Assembly (NCBI RefSeq): GCF_000764305.2
Contig: NW_025944107.1
Location: forward strand, 124,001 to 188,000
DNA: 64,000 nt
Reading direction: 5' to 3'
Source of the DNA: Hyalella azteca
Lineage: Eukaryota > Arthropoda > Malacostraca > Amphipoda > Hyalellidae
The notes under the pieces are model-generated. The model had not been told where the DNA came from, ran no database searches, and worked only from the letters and a program-made list of their open reading frames with translations. The position numbers and the translations under genes were made by a program. Shown here piece after piece: positions 50,001 through 63,348 of this stretch (positions within the stretch are counted from its first letter, which is position 1; each line of letters starts with the position of its first letter).

Positions 50001-51066
50001 AAACCCTCGCGGTATCAGGCAATCCAACCAAATGATGCGGGACCACAACATGTCCCGGGCTCAACAGATGATGAGAGGATCCAACGCCATGACTCGGCAG
50101 AACATGATGCGAGCTCAGAATATGCACATGATGCAAAGGAATATGATGCAAGATGGCGACTCTGACTACGATGACGACCAAATGATGGATTCAGACGAGG
50201 AAGCTGAAGCTGACATGGCCAAGTATCTGGAGTGTGAGATTGGTGAAGACAACATGGGTCAGATGGTAGAGGGAGACGAGGAGCTGCACTTCGACGATGA
50301 TGATGAAGACCATTTGGAGGAAGGTGAAGTACGGCGATCACACCACATGGCAAACGCGCGCCGTATGCCTGCAAGCAACACCAATCCCGCAAAAGGCAAA
50401 TACTCACATTTAGCGACCAAAAAACGCAGCGCTCCTCCACCTCAGTCTGAAGAAGCTGACACCAGCATAGAAGAAGTGACCTTGAGTCGAGGCAGCGAGC
50501 CTGAGTCTGAACCCGGCAAAGCAAAACAAAAAGACCTGAAAACAAACAAAAAGTTGAAAGAAAAGGACGGAGATGATAATGAAAAAGATGATGCTGGAAA
50601 CGACCATGATAACAAAGATGAAGACGAAGATCAGGAGGAAGAGGAGGAGGAGGACGGAGAAGAAGAGGAAGGTGAAGGCAGAGAGCAAGACGAGTCAAAC
50701 ATCGCAGACTTGGTAGATAACATGCTTGAACGGCACCTGCAGGCTGTGAGTAAGGCTGCTGATGGAGAGGCCGAAAGTTCTGAAGAAGCTAAGGATTCAG
50801 AACTAATGAATGAAGAAGAACCCAAAGGCGGAGAGGAAAGGGATGACGCTGAGAGCCCCATGAATGAAGATGAACTTTTGGGAGATAGTAACAATCCAGA
50901 AGACGACAAGGAAGTGAATCAAGTACAAGAAAAAAAGGGAAGTAAGAAGGATCCGTCTAAAACGATCGAAGATTCCATGGAAGACGACTTGAAAGATGAG
51001 GATGATGGTGATGAAATCGATGAAGAATTAGAGAAAGAACTATTGGCTGGTGAAGGGGACTTGTAA
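41059..51066 (+). CDS. CMGC-group protein kinase, DYRK/HIPK-like, with long acidic tail (5' incomplete)
   Basis: Nine exons join in frame to 1326 residues: 41059-41840, 42284-42369, 42592-42774, 43495-43711, 44674-44825, 45675-45767, 47517-47703, 48187-48270, 48869-51066. Residues 1-260 are a Lys/Glu-rich, low-complexity arm. The kinase domain covers about 280-590: Gly loop GRGQSA (292-297), Lys315 in LAIKVL, HADLKPEN with Asp412, DFGNAL with Asp433, LYRAPEV (458-464), VDMWSLGCLLAECYIGKPLF. HADLKPEN and the CMGC layout point to the DYRK/HIPK branch. The tyrosine that these kinases autophosphorylate in the activation loop is Glu453 here (FELQTLLYRAPE). All catalytic residues are present, so activity is likely. 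The 732-residue tail has a basic SRKRLLSYAHRPPKH, a conserved-looking block (about 690-727, LKSMGLRCEDFTISVYSKEQ), a Met/Gln-rich stretch and two acidic tracts, suggesting a nuclear protein. The true start is not seen; Met at 41093 is a fallback. Exact orthology is uncertain. Confidence 0.88.
42755..43080 (+). repeat. Tandem copies of an exon-intron donor region in the kinase gene
   Basis: The last exon bases and donor (CCCTTTGCTCGTGTTAAG|GTAACC, true GT at 42775) are repeated three to four times in the intron, with GT sites at about 42850, 42930 and 43015. The unit is 75-85 bp and includes GCAAGTGCCCTTAGCCTAGG. Each copy preserves a usable-looking donor. Confidence 0.85.
46425..47516 (+). 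repeat. Repeated acceptor region in the kinase intron, split by a MITE
   Basis: The segment CTTGTTTATGAACAG plus ATCTGCAAGTTGCTT, which spans the true acceptor (AG 47515-47516), recurs in whole or part near 46469-46483, 47311, 47369-47382 and 47448. At least two copies end in a consensus GAACAG. The 825-bp MITE at 46484-47308 lies exactly at one such copy. Confidence 0.8.
46484..47308. mobile_element. MITE with GGGGCCGTATTATCAAAA ends
   Basis: The left tip GGGGCCGTATTATCAAAA is mirrored by TTTTGATAATGCGGCCCC at the right. A second inner motif (TATTATCAAAACATT, about 46571) is mirrored near 47212-47230. The flanks share only one base (A), so the target duplication is unclear. No transposase frame was found. 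Confidence 0.85.
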
Positions 51067-54000
51067 AAACCGATATTCTCTACATTTGTCGTGCCCATGA
51101 GTGCACTACGATTTCCAAAATTTGTACCTGGGTTCGTTGCATTATGCAGGACTGAAAACCTGGCCGAATCTTTGAGTAGCTGGATGATTGAGGCCGCCGT
51201 TCTATACTTTCTCTCACAACTATAGAATGAACAGTATTTTTTTCGTTCAGAGTGTTGAAAATTTCAAACTTGAATTATTTGAGTCAGAAGTTGTCATATG
51301 CGGTGTTGATGAATTACAATCAAGACGTACTTGTCTCCAGCATACTGGAAAAAGATTGTACTCAGTTAATCCGATCTGATGTGGTATCCGGATTTCTTAA
51401 CGTGTTCAACTTCAACTAATATTAATTATTTTGACTGCAGATATTGCACATTTTCGATTATTATATTAACTTAACTGCAGAGTTAAAAAATCTGTCGAGC
51501 TTGAATTCGTCGTATATTATGAAATCGTATCGTTGCAAGTTCTCAGGAACAAAGAAGCTACACTTTCATCCAAACATTTAAAACCAATGATGTTTTTCAA
51601 GTCAACTTTTATTTAGAGCTCATGATTGTTGAAGAATTCTAAAAAATTTCTTACCTGGTACAGTTGAAACCTTGTTAAGTTCTATCAACAGGGAACCTCC
51701 CGCCTTTCCTGTTTATGAAACTTGACAGTTTGCGGCAAGTTTTACATGTGAACTGAAGCCAAATTATTGTGGGGTAATCTTGCGGGAGAATGATGATTCG
51801 TTTCATAGATGTGAGCATCGAGATTTTTTGTATCAAGAGTATCCGGCTAGACAAAATCAGTGCTATAATTGTGAGGAAAAGTTCGATTGGGTCATTCTTT
51901 AGAGCTTTGTGATGTAAATATGTTCATTAATGTTGTCTGCTTTGCAGTCCAATTTTGTGACTAATGTACATAAAGTATTCATAGTACTCTAGGAACGGAT
52001 GATTTAGAAGACAATGATCAATAGCTTGGCAGTGTAAAAATTCTAACGTGTGATTTCGACTGATGGGAAGGAACTCTAGCAGTGGTCGTGATGTTAAATG
52101 ATTATGTTCTGTGCCGTTCTACTGTCGAAGCTTCAATTTATTCTGTTCTCTTCTTTCAACATCTGCTTCAATTTTACCTAATCATGAACTTAATAATACG
52201 AGATGTTTTAGTAAGTTGAGTATTGTTTTTGATACATGTTACTCCATTTAAGGGCGCTCTTGTCATCGGATTCTAGCTGACGAAACAAGTTTTATTCTGC
52301 GTTGTGATGTTTTTATCCTTTGTGCTACAAAAATTTATGAAGTATTAATATCTGTGTGCAAATTTATCGGCACTGAATTTCGTGAAATTGACGATTCTGT
52401 AGAAAAATGTTTTGTTTCAAACTTATGTTAAATGTTAAACGAGTACATGACACCGTTTTAGTTTATTTTTTTCTGATGAATTTCCTCCTTGTTCAGAAGG
52501 CAACAAACATTACTTTACGACAGGAATAATTCTTGCTTAATTTTGACACATCAAAGTTACATAGACTACCCATATGCCTTACATTTCATGTTGTTTCAAG
52601 GAATCTATTTTGTACAGCTCTTTGGTGCGCGGTTATTTTAAACGTTTTGTGTTCTAGATGATAAATGAAAGGGTTTGATACAAGCGACGACAACGTGATG
52701 ATGATATTGAGGTGGTGGGAAGCTCTTCATTTATCAATTCTGGAAAAAATCGTATTTTTTCATAATTATAAACTGCTTTTAGATTCAACCAGGTACTGGT
52801 GGGCGGTAGGATGGGGTCTAATGTGAATAACTTGTCTACGAGACCTCTGCTCATTGTCAAAGAAATGTTCTCCTGCCGCTCCTCTGCGCCCCCAATGAAA
52901 TTATGAGAAATGAAGTTAATGAACTGCATTTTTGTTGGTTTTATTATCCCACTTCCTCATAGTTTTTCGTCGGCGAAGTTTCATCCTGTTCTTGCCCCAG
53001 TCACTTTGCTATTTAGTTGCCATGAAGAGATTATATCTGTGCGTGTGCTGCCAAGTGAAGGCGAACAACAGACTTGATTCTCCTACTCGACCTCGTCAAG
53101 TAATTGTTAATTTTGACTTGTTTGGTTAGGAGAAATCTATTAAAATTGCACGTAAACCCAGAAAGCGTCCAACCGTATTTGAAATATTTTCAACTTCGAA
53201 AGTCGGAAGATTTGTTAAACTTTTGAAAGCGTAAACAGATCGGCATTATTGAAGAAATATTCTGACTTTTGTAAACGGGAAGTCATCTAACCAAGAAATA
53301 AGCTAATATAAGATTCTAGCTATGAGGACGAAATGAAATGGAAGAAGAAACTAGCGTGTGAGCACGTCTAGGGAAGTTATTGGTAAATCGGTAACATACT
53401 AGGGTATTTATCACCGATTCATCTTCGATGGGCACTGTGAAAAATTGCCATCATGCATTTCGTATTTTGAAGCTTAATCGGAGAATGTAAAATTGATTGT
53501 TTAGATACCTTGATGAATGGTTAATCAATGATTCACCTACAGTGCCCACCATTCAAGTGTACGATATAAATTTCGAATAAAAACTTGTTGCTGAAGCTGT
53601 TAGCTCTCGTTCATGCATCGAAGATACCTAGATTCGATCTTTTATTTTGTCGAACCGAGTCCCGATTCTCGAAAATTAACTTTTTTCTTGGAAATGAAAT
53701 ACAATTGAAGTAATTTATTCATATGTTATTTGTAATTACTGAGTCAATAATAATTGAATAATGCTTCTTTTTTATTTCGAGATTTTTTTACTATATTTGG
53801 CTAAAAATTTCCAGATTTACAATGCAGAAAGATGCGTTGTTTGAAAATTTAATTCAACTGAGTCCAAATAAATCACTTCGCAGAGGAAATAGTAATTTAT
53901 TTATATGTCAGGTCGTGTAGTAAATTCATTATCTAGAGGTATTATTTGGCGTTGCCACATGCCCAACCGGCGATTCGAGTTTATTGTTCAAATTTAATTT

Positions 54001-54678
54001 TCATATTGAGATTTGACAAGGATTACGAACTTCCCAAACAAATGATAACCACACGAATTATTCTGCATTTCTTATTTAAATCAAAAATAATTATCGAGGA
54101 GAAAGTTAATCGAAATATCAGTTGATGTTAATCGGTTGGGTTAGCCACCACAGATCATACACTGATGAACCCCCGCGGTACTTGAATGTTAGGAGTAATT
54201 TCCGTGGAGTTTTTTTGTTGACTGGTGCGTTGCTGTAATGTATAGATGTTTTAGTTGTAACTTATGTTTTCAGAATCATTATAAATCAATAATTTTTATT
54301 ATTTACCTCTACAAATTATCTCATTAATCTGCAGCATTTCAAACGATTATTTTGTACCAATTATAGATAGTTTAGCATTAAATGTTCATTCCGCAAACTT
54401 TAGACAAATAATTGTTGATAAAGATTTTATTATTTATCTCTGTTATGGATTTACTGATTGTTTGACTGTTGCAATGAGTTGAGGAAATTTATAAATCGCT
54501 AAATATTTGACATTTATATATTAGAAAATATAAAACATTACCAGGCATCATTCGCTACATGGCACAGTATTTGAAATTCCCCATAGCATTAGATTGCATA
54601 ATTTCATTGAATAATTGGGTCTACTAATGATTTATCAGAGCATTTTTTTATTAATAATCTTCTTGTTCGTTTTTTTTC
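51067..54678. other. Kinase 3' UTR and following intergenic DNA
   Basis: There is no coding signal after the kinase stop. Several weak poly(A)-like hexamers exist (for example AATAAA near 53576), so the 3' end cannot be fixed. No RNA gene or repeat was recognised. Confidence 0.45.
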
Positions 54679-55608
54679 AAGTAGTCGATGACATTTTCGT
54701 TGTCATTCGTGACGAAGAGCACTTGATGGAACTTCACCGAGCTTTGGAACAGGATTCTGTCTTGGTGTTGACCCATGAAATTGTACAAAACCATAAACTG
54801 CCATTCCTAGATATATTAGTACGGATTGAAGATAATTCCTATGTAACTGATGTTTACCGAAAACCTACCGATATCGGAAAGTGCTAAACGAAAAAGTGAA
54901 TGCCCTCTACGCTATAAAACCAGCACTGTGCGCGCTCTCATACAAAGAGCTTTCAAGACCTGCACATCCGAAAGTGATTTAAAAACTGAACTTAGATCGT
55001 GTAAACAAATCCTACTGAATAATGGGTTTTCAAATAGAACAGTCGACTCTGAAATATCAAATTATCATTCCAGAAATAACCTAACCAGCAATGCAGCAAT
55101 ATCTAATGGAAACGACACAGCAATCTTCTACTAAAATCATACGAACAAAGGCTACAATATAGATGAGCGAGTCCTTCAATCAATAATCCATAATAATATC
55201 AAGAGCACAGCGGACAATGGAAAAATAAAACTTCTGATTTACTACGAAAATAAGAAAATTGAAAACCTTGTAATGAATAATGCTTCAAGAAACTAATGTT
55301 GTTTGTGAAGTCTCATGTAATAAAGAAGGTTGTAGACTTCTTCAAAACATAAACTACATTGGTCTTACTAGCACGACCTGAAGCCGACGACTCACATGCC
55401 ACCTACAATCTGGAGGACCTAAGATCCACATGCGGGAGGCTCACAATGAGACCATCACCCGAGCGACATTGGAGGCCTGCACCAGCATAGTTATGTGGTG
55501 CCCCGACCCATAGAGACTGGCGATAGCTGAGGCCCTCATTATCAAGAGCGAGTCTCCAGCTATCAACCTCCAAACTACAGGATTTGTCCGGTCGCTGAAA
55601 TTATTTTA
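54679..55608 (+). mobile_element. Penelope-like retroelement relic with GIY-YIG endonuclease
   Basis: Frames in order show VVDDIFVVIRDEEHL (reverse-transcriptase motif with the catalytic DD), NHKLPFLDILV, VYRKPTDIGKC, then SAKRKSECPLRYKTSTVRAL and IQRAFKTC, and further on NINYIGLTSTT, RRLTCHLQSGGPKIHMREAH and LAIAEALIIKSESPAINLQT. KLPFLD plus VYRKPT is diagnostic of Penelope-like elements; YIGLT...RR...H is their GIY-YIG endonuclease. Frameshifts and stops (for example near 54885, 55135 and 55380) make it inactive, and the 5' part of the RT is missing. Confidence 0.88.
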
Positions 55609-58600
55609 GGAGTAGTTTTAAGCTAATATTTTAATTTGTATCCACTATACCATTGATTTGTACTTCTGTCATTTGCAGAGTTCAATTTCAAGTGTTGCAA
55701 AAACTTTCACCAGCTTGATAATGAAAATTGTATTTTCGAAACGTCGCAATCTATTAAAATGTCATTTGGATACTAGCTTTTTGATCTCCCGGCTCCAGCA
55801 AGAAAATTTATTCTGCTCCTGGAAAAAACGAACAAGAAGATTATTAATAAAAAACATGCTCTGGTCTTTAATCAAACTTGCATTAAGAAAAATTTCTGCC
55901 AAATTACACCAATTTTCAGAATTTATCATAAATAGATTTGAAACTTGATACTGTTTACATGTAACCAGCAGCTGACCAGGCGTTGTTCGTGGTAGAAATC
56001 CCGAATTTCAAGTCCCATAGGAGCAAATCTCACAGATAATTTCCAAATTAAAGTAATTTTAATGGGAAATAGACACATTAAAATATACTTATTAAGGATT
56101 CCTATGTAAATCATTTTCAAAAGTTTGAAAGAAATTATATTCATAAACTAAAATCTAGTCTGTCAAATCAAAACAAAAATTAAAATTTTCCCGATAGCAC
56201 AACATGTATTGCGGATACTGGCTCATAAACTCATATAAATTTCTTGGATTTAGCTTCAAACAAACGCATAAACAAACACTCAAAAAAGACGAGCACAATA
56301 AATAATTTGACGCAGAATACGGCTCCCATTTTCTGCTGGTAGATGCCATTGGCGGACGAAGTAGGGAGCTTGCACATATATTTTTCAGTCTCTGGTTTAT
56401 TCAAGTTCATTTTCCTACTATAAAATTAATATTCTGCGATCAAATCGGGGATGATGTAGGATGGAATACTCAATGATGTAATGATATCTGATCATTGAAA
56501 TAAAAATATGGTAATTTTTAGTAGTTCCTTGTAGGTGTCAAGCGTCTTAGTAAGTCGTTTTAATCATGACGACCAATTTTTCCGAAGATTGGCAAAAAAT
56601 TTCAATATATGACATTGAATTATATTTTTACTGAGTTTCATGAGCAAATGAAGTTAGAAGCTCATCCAAAATCTAGATCACTGAATACGACTTCTGTGGA
56701 AATATGAAGAATATAAATTTGTAGCTTGCATTTGAATCAGGCAAAAATCTATCATTATCGTAGAAACGTTTGTACGTTAATACGGCAGAGGATGTGAAAC
56801 TGTGCGGGATACGGGTGTATATATATATTATTTAGCAATATTTACATTGATATAACCTGCATTATAACTTAGCCACTTATTACGTTATAATTACTACATT
56901 TTTAAACACCCTAGACAATATTACTGATCGAATTATTATTCAAAATCCTAATGAGGTTCGAACATGACAATGTCTTACGGCATTCAAGTCCAACACTCAA
57001 TTCGTTAGCTGGAATGAAACACGGAACAAAATACCGCAACAGTTTAACAATCATTCAGTGTGGCTGCAGCCCTTGTGATGGAAGGTGTGGTGGTGTCGCT
57101 CCAGGACTCAGGAGCTCTCCGTGTTCATGTGCCTCTTCATTTGTGTGCGATAACAGGGGCGATATCACGGCAAACAAAAAATTCACGAACATATTTTGAT
57201 GTGGCGCAATTTTAAGCAACATTCCTAGTATTCAAATTTTGTACGACAAAGTGGTTTGCATTGTGATTAGGTATAGCATGAAGAAAAGCATTAACGTTAA
57301 AATTCAGTGAATATCCCAGGATTTTAACAGCTTGGTTATTATCTTAGAAGAGACCATGGCAGTATTTTTTACGTGAGGTGAGTGTACTTAGTACAGCTAG
57401 CACTTTTGAGTCCTCACGCGAGGCTAACGGGTTATTACGAAGGCTCATCACAAGGTCAGCTTTGTTAAACTTTGCGTTGCAGGATGGCAGAGATAACTCA
57501 TCGTGGTGCAACAACATGGAAGAAAGATACGTTATCGGTAATCACTTTATTGTTGAATTCGGACTGAATAAATAGTGCGAATTTAAGGTAAGGCTCAGTC
57601 TTGTTCTGTTATTTGAGGTATGAAGTATCAGGAAATGAAGTAAAAAAATATGCACAAGTTAAAATTTATTTTTCAAGAAATACGAAACATATAAGAAGGA
57701 AATAAATAAGTGTACATGAAATTAAGATCTAAATTAGAAGATCGAATCAGTCGATCATAGACGAAATTGTTTACCTTCAAATAAGTGCAGAGAAATAAAA
57801 AATGTTAAGCGGCCATCGAGCTTGAAATCTTCTCAAAAAGTTATGAATAAATAATTTATTCGTAACTTTTTCTAATTGGATGGAACTCTAAAAACTATTG
57901 TTCATATATTCAAGTTTAGTAACTTAATTAGTTCCAAAATATAAGTTAAATATCATACTTAATTCTAGCATCAGATTGCTAGATCCAATATGCATACACT
58001 TGTTCATATTTCACCGCTCCTAAATTAAACTTTTGCTGTTACTTCTTGTATTGTTAAAGATTTATTATAAAGTTACATAATTACATTTTAATTTAGTCAT
58101 ACTTTCGAACAATTTAGAAGCGTTCCGTGTCATAGCCTAACTATTTGTATCTATATTTTGCAAATTGTTATGAATGACCAAATATGTGTTATCGAGATTC
58201 GGCATTGGCACCAACATTTTATGACCAAATGCTGACGCGTAATTATGTTCTATAAATTAAAAATATAATACGCAGGCGTCTCAATTTTGGGTCGTTAATT
58301 TATATTTTTCAATCCCTTCCTAGCGTGCGTTAATCCGATGTCTCATGTCAACGATGGATTTACGGAGTAGAGATTTTAAATAATCCGCTTGATTAATCGC
58401 CTTGGCTATCAGGCTGCAAGCTAGAAAAGATATATAGAAGACAAATGAGTGCCTGAAACTTAATAACTATTTATTTATTGTCTATAAATCGTTAAATAAC
58501 TAATGCAAAGAAATAATTCCGTTCGCACACTGTCGCTGCTTTTAGCCACATGTTAGTCCGCTCCATTTAAAATTATTACATCCTCCTGCTCATAGAATAT

Positions 58601-59566
58601 TATATGAAATAACTTTATTTATAACGCTGGCACAAACGTTATTTGGCTTAGCCAGCGGAGGGATTATGAGGCATTTGGATATTATGCTTTAATCGCACCT
58701 CAAAACGCGGTGGATCTGAAAATAATGACCAAACAAAGGAATCAAAAATTAGCTAAATATGATTGGAAATTAGCAATATACCAAATATGATCACAATGAC
58801 AAATATGTCAGTAAGGAAAAACTTCTTAAATTCATCACGAAATTAACTTACGTATGTGCTTGGCCCCTACTTTCCTGAATCAGAATGAAAGATTTTTTCC
58901 ACCTTTGAATTTCCGTCCCTAATACATGAAAAGTCTTACTAGCACACTGAGTGATTGATAGCTGCGGGCTTAACAAATGACAAAAATAAATGAACGTGAA
59001 TATACATATAATAGTCATGATATTTCTCAAGTAATATTTCAGAGTAGTAAATTTAGAATACTGAAAAATGGCATAACACCGAATAACCTAGTCATCGTGC
59101 GTCGAGATAAAGAACTGACGTGCGAGACGTAGCGGCTAATGAACGGTTCCTAGAATGTTGCCACTAGGTGCATGAAAAAATACACATAAAGAGAACTTAA
59201 TACCAGACAGGAAAATAAATCCTGTTGCACAGGTCAATTTAACTCTAATTATTACGTGGCGGTTTAATGCAAACGTGCTATATACTGTATGTGTACCCGC
59301 GTGCTTAAATTCGGTATCCCATTAAACTGGGTTACACAATTTACGTAGCCGTACAATCATGGCAATCCGGTGAGATTGATGTTGTGCTTGATAATTGTAA
59401 TAATGATGAAGATGATGATGATCGCTACAGTAAACATCCTCGGCATCAGAGCCTCACGCACAATTAATTATTGTGTTGATTGCCAGAGCTGTTATTACAA
59501 CCGCACGTTGGGAGGGTGCGTCAAAGCGAATTATCGCTAGGCTAGGCTGTTCAAAAATGAAATAAT
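55609..59566. other. Intergenic DNA without recognised features
   Basis: AT-rich sequence. Short frames exist, but none has a recognisable domain, splice context or repeat family. Confidence 0.45.
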
Positions 59567-60098
59567 CTTTCTTTTATTCGTGAAGCAGAAAGAATCCTAT
59601 CATTCTTGAAGCCGAATGAATTTTTTCATTCGTGACGCCGAATGAATCCATCTTTCATTCGTGAAGCCGAACGAATCTTTCCATTCACGATGTCGAAAGA
59701 ATCCTTCCATTCGTGAAGCCTAAAGAATCCTGTCATTCGTATAGCTGCAAAAATCCTTCCATTTGTTAAGCCGAAAAATCCTTTCATTCGTGAAGATGCA
59801 AAATATTTTTATTCGTGAAGCCGAAAGAATCCTTCCATTCGCAAAGCCAGAAGAATCCTTCTTCCATTCGTGAATCGAGAAGAATCCTTCCATTCGCAAA
59901 GTCCAAAGAATCCTTCCATTCGCAAAGTCCAAAGAATCCTTCCATTCGCAAAGTCGAAAGAATCCTTCCATTCGCTAAGCCGAAAGAATTCTTCATCCAT
60001 TCACGATGCCGAAAGAATCCTTTCACTCGCGAAAACGAGAATATCCTTCTTCCTATCGTGAAGCCGAAAGAGTCCTTCTTTCATTGGGCGGCCATGAA
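59567..60098. repeat. 26-bp minisatellite
   Basis: About twenty units of TTCCATTCGTGAAGCCGAAA plus GAATCC vary at a few positions. Because the unit is 26 bp and mostly stop-free, several frames on both strands read a 26-residue repeating peptide. These frames are not genes. Confidence 0.92.
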
Positions 60099-60180
60099 AG
60101 AATTAACGCAAGCTACGTTCACGACGCCAGCTGCGGGAAAGCTCTAATCCGATGAGCTTTTCAGCAGCCTCGTTGAGTCT

Positions 60181-60392
60181 GGGCAATCCTTGTACCCGAG
60201 TTAAGGATCGTCAGGCAATCTTTGTACCCGAGTTAAGGGTCGTCAGGCAATCCTTGTACCCGAGTTAAGGATCGTCAGGCAATCCTTGTACCCGAGTTAA
60301 GGATCGTCCGGCAATCCTTGTACCCAAGTTAAGGATCGTCCGGCATTCCTTGTATCCGAGTTAAGGATCGTCCGGCAATCCATGTTCTCAAG
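60181..60392. repeat. 32-bp minisatellite
   Basis: About six and a half units of GGCAATCCTTGTACCCGAGT plus TAAGGATCGTCA follow the 26-bp array after an 80-bp gap. The two units are unrelated. Confidence 0.93.
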
Positions 60393-60939
60393 GATCGTTA
60401 ACCAATCTTCGTGAATAAGTAGCGTGATAAGTGAATATGTAGCGTGATTAGGCATTTAATAAGTGATGATGCATTTTTTGAGAAATGTAGCGTGATTCGC
60501 TTAAACTTCTTAATATTTTCGTCGAATTATGATTCTAACATGATTTATTTTACTTTATTCCGTGGGTGTAGAAAAAGTCCAAACATTGTCATTATCGTCG
60601 AATAAAGTCACAAGTTTACCAGCTGATCGTGCTTTAGCTTTGGAAATAATATCATTTCAACTATAGACAATTATGTTCATTTCTCGCGCCGTAAACGTGA
60701 AAAACGATACTGCACCTATCGTTATCGACTATGATGTTTTGAGCTTGTGTCAGTTTATATTGGATGCAGGTAATTCGACTTCGATTTTAATTTTTCATGG
60801 ATATATGAACAAATTATAATTTTGTAGCCTGTTTCATTTAATTTTTTTACTGGCTATATGGAAGTGCGATCACTACTTGTTCCCGGTCGCGCTTGACTCA
60901 TGGCTGGCTGTATAGAATTTCCCAAGACACGCTAAAATT

Positions 60940-61230
60940 TTACGCTGAAATATGAAGTATTTTCATTTTACGTTTCATTTTACGGCCAGTACGGGCTGCC
61001 AGACAGAGGACTATAAGGCCCGTAAAGACATAAAATAAAACTGCTAACATAAAATATAGCAGATTATAACGCTCATAAATACTTGAGTTTCCCTGGTTTA
61101 TCTGCCTTTTGTTGCCACCATGCAGCCTCCTAATGGATCGGCCGGTATAACCTGACATAATGGCAGTTTTTTTCTTTTGCAATATCGATGACATTTCAAA
61201 TAATAAATTTTTCATAATTGAGACTTTCAT
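60940..61230 (-). CDS. Small membrane-protein-like open frame, doubtful
   Basis: A 96-codon frame has one clear hydrophobic segment (about residues 57-80, LLYFMLAVLFYVFTGLIVLC) followed by a basic RTGRKMKRKMK stretch, as in a single-pass membrane protein with a cytosolic basic stop. No family is recognised, and there is no splice or promoter context to support expression. It could be a chance frame or a relic. Confidence 0.2.
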   Translation of the reverse strand: MKVSIMKNLLFEMSSILQKKKTAIMSGYTGRSIRRLHGGNKRQINQGNSSIYERYNLLYFMLAVLFYVFTGLIVLCLAARTGRKMKRKMKILHISA

Positions 61231-61499
61231 TTGAGCGGTTTGGATTGATCTTGGTCTTTTTCTTGTTTACTTGCTAATTTTTTGACTGAATCACATTATA
61301 TTGATCATTTGTTCATATCCTCAATTATTTTAATTTCACGTAGAAATGTTGTAACTCAAAGTAACACCACATGCCAAACAAACTTATGAAGTAAATCGAA
61401 TGATGGGATTTGTGAAGAGCGTAATATTGTGAAATTTTTTACAATACAAAAGTGCAATAATATGCTTAATAGTATCTTTAGTGTCCCTAAAAAGTGCCG

Positions 61500-62390
61500 C
61501 TGACTTGAACCAAGGTCACATAGGCCTGCTTGCCCTGCGTGTGGGCCTATGCGTCCAAGGTCGCATAGGCCTCCCTCACTCGGTGTAGGTTTAATTGTCT
61601 AACGTCGCATAGGCCTTCCTCGTCGAGTGTCAGTGTGGAATTTTTTAGAAATGTGGGTTCATATATTCAAGATCGGTGCAGCATGGATACTTGATCAGTT
61701 TCGAAATACTTCTTATGTATAAAAGGAAAATCTAGTTTTAAAATATTTAGATCCTGTATAATAGGTGAACTGGTTATTTTTTATGATTTCTGTCCTGCTA
61801 TGAATTCTCTCCTGCTTTTATGAATTCTGTAGGCCTGCGTGCTAAGTTTAGGCCTAATTATTAAAGGTCGCATAGGCCTGCGCCCCTCGCATGCATGCAG
61901 CGTGCAGCAGCAGCCTTAACAAGGCCGCACCATGCAGTGACCGTGCCGTTAACATAAGGCCAGCCCGCCCCTTGAAAAGTCAAGCCAGTAAATCACGCGG
62001 GCTTGAAAAGACCCGTGACGGGCGCTGCCTAAAGGCCTCTTATGCAGGGGCCTCGCTTCAAACACATGCATGCACCCAGATAAATGAGACTTTGTCCAAA
62101 CTACGATGCACCTCTCACTTGTGTGTGGGTCATAGTGACCCTGTTTAGGCGTATCACCGCTACTTCAAAAAGGGAGTTCTGACCTACTTTGGGCCGGGAA
62201 GAGATTGTATCAGTGCTACGTCTGTTCTCTGCTCGTGATGCAGGCGAGAAAGTGTGTCACTTTTTGGAGAGTATTTCCCATTTATTTTCTCGAGTGTGTC
62301 GTACGGCGTTCATGCAAATGCCACCTCGTCCTGCTCTAAATGTCGCATCATTACGAGCAAGTGGCACCTAATTTCAGAAGAATGTTTATA
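61500..62390. other. GC-richer stretch with GGTCGCATAGGCC motifs
   Basis: AAGGTC(G/A)CATAGGCCT recurs at about 61523, 61558, 61595 and 61865 with variable spacing. Local GC is higher than around it and stop-poor frames result (61891-62148, 62189-62371), but no domain is recognised. It is perhaps an old repeat. Confidence 0.35.
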
Positions 62391-63348
62391 ATCTCTGAAT
62401 AATTGCCGGCCTCCACGTACATGATGCGAGGGAACCTCGTTTCTGAACAAATGGATTCCAACTTAGAGCGAATGAGGGGGCATTAATTTCCCACCGATTT
62501 TCTGAAGGAATTTAGACTTTTTTCGAGCGAATTTCCAATTTTAAAATTTTTTTCCGTACGAAGATTTGATTGTTAGCAAAATTTTTATTTGCGAGCAAAA
62601 TTCATGTCTTTTGAGTAGGTTTCAAAAAATTCTGTATAAAAAAAAACAACTTTTTCGAGTCGAGGATAAGTTCTGCCCTTGCTTACTGTCGACCACAAGA
62701 AGGCATCTTCATTTACCAATTAATAATTATGTATTTTGTGGCGATGCCCTCCAGTCTATACCCGGGCATCTATAGTGATTTTCAGGTATGGAACGTATAT
62801 ATTTATGTTATGAGCGATTACTTTTGATTATTAATTAAGAAATGGCGACACATAATTTGTAGGGATCACCGATATTCGTTATACATTCTTTGTTCATTTT
62901 TCCTCAAAAAATTAGCAGTCAGCCAACCATCCGAACTTCTTATAGATAGATTATTACTTTCTTCGTTAGTTCAGTTAGCAGTCATTACACTTCAGCCTTT
63001 ACCGCCAACGTTTGTGGTAAAAACTTAAATAACTCATGTTATATTCATATCATTTGTAATATTTTCTTGTATAATATTCTTCATTCAATCGTTTAAAACA
63101 GTTATGCAATTAGCCTTATAAGAATTCATTTATTCAACAGGTGCAAAATTTACCTTACTAATACTCACAAATACACTGTTCGTATCATCCGCCTTCTTAA
63201 TTACTCATAGGGTTCCCTGTTCGCATTTCCCTAGCTTACAGCGGTACCGGTATACTCAATATAAATTCACTCAAGCTTCAGTTAAAATGGGAGTACACTA
63301 AACTAGTTGTAAGTCACGGATAAGTAGCCTGATAAGTATCAATTTGAG

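Noticed and set aside
50015..50909. Minus-strand frames of 92-227 codons under the last kinase exon
   Set aside because: Low-complexity reverse translation of acidic and Met/Gln-rich coding sequence.
59720..60147. Overlapping open frames of 63-110 codons on both strands
   Set aside because: They are translations of the 26-bp minisatellite in different frames.
59567..60392. Regularly spaced repeats resembling a CRISPR array
   Set aside because: The units are directly adjacent without unique spacers, and the DNA is animal nuclear.
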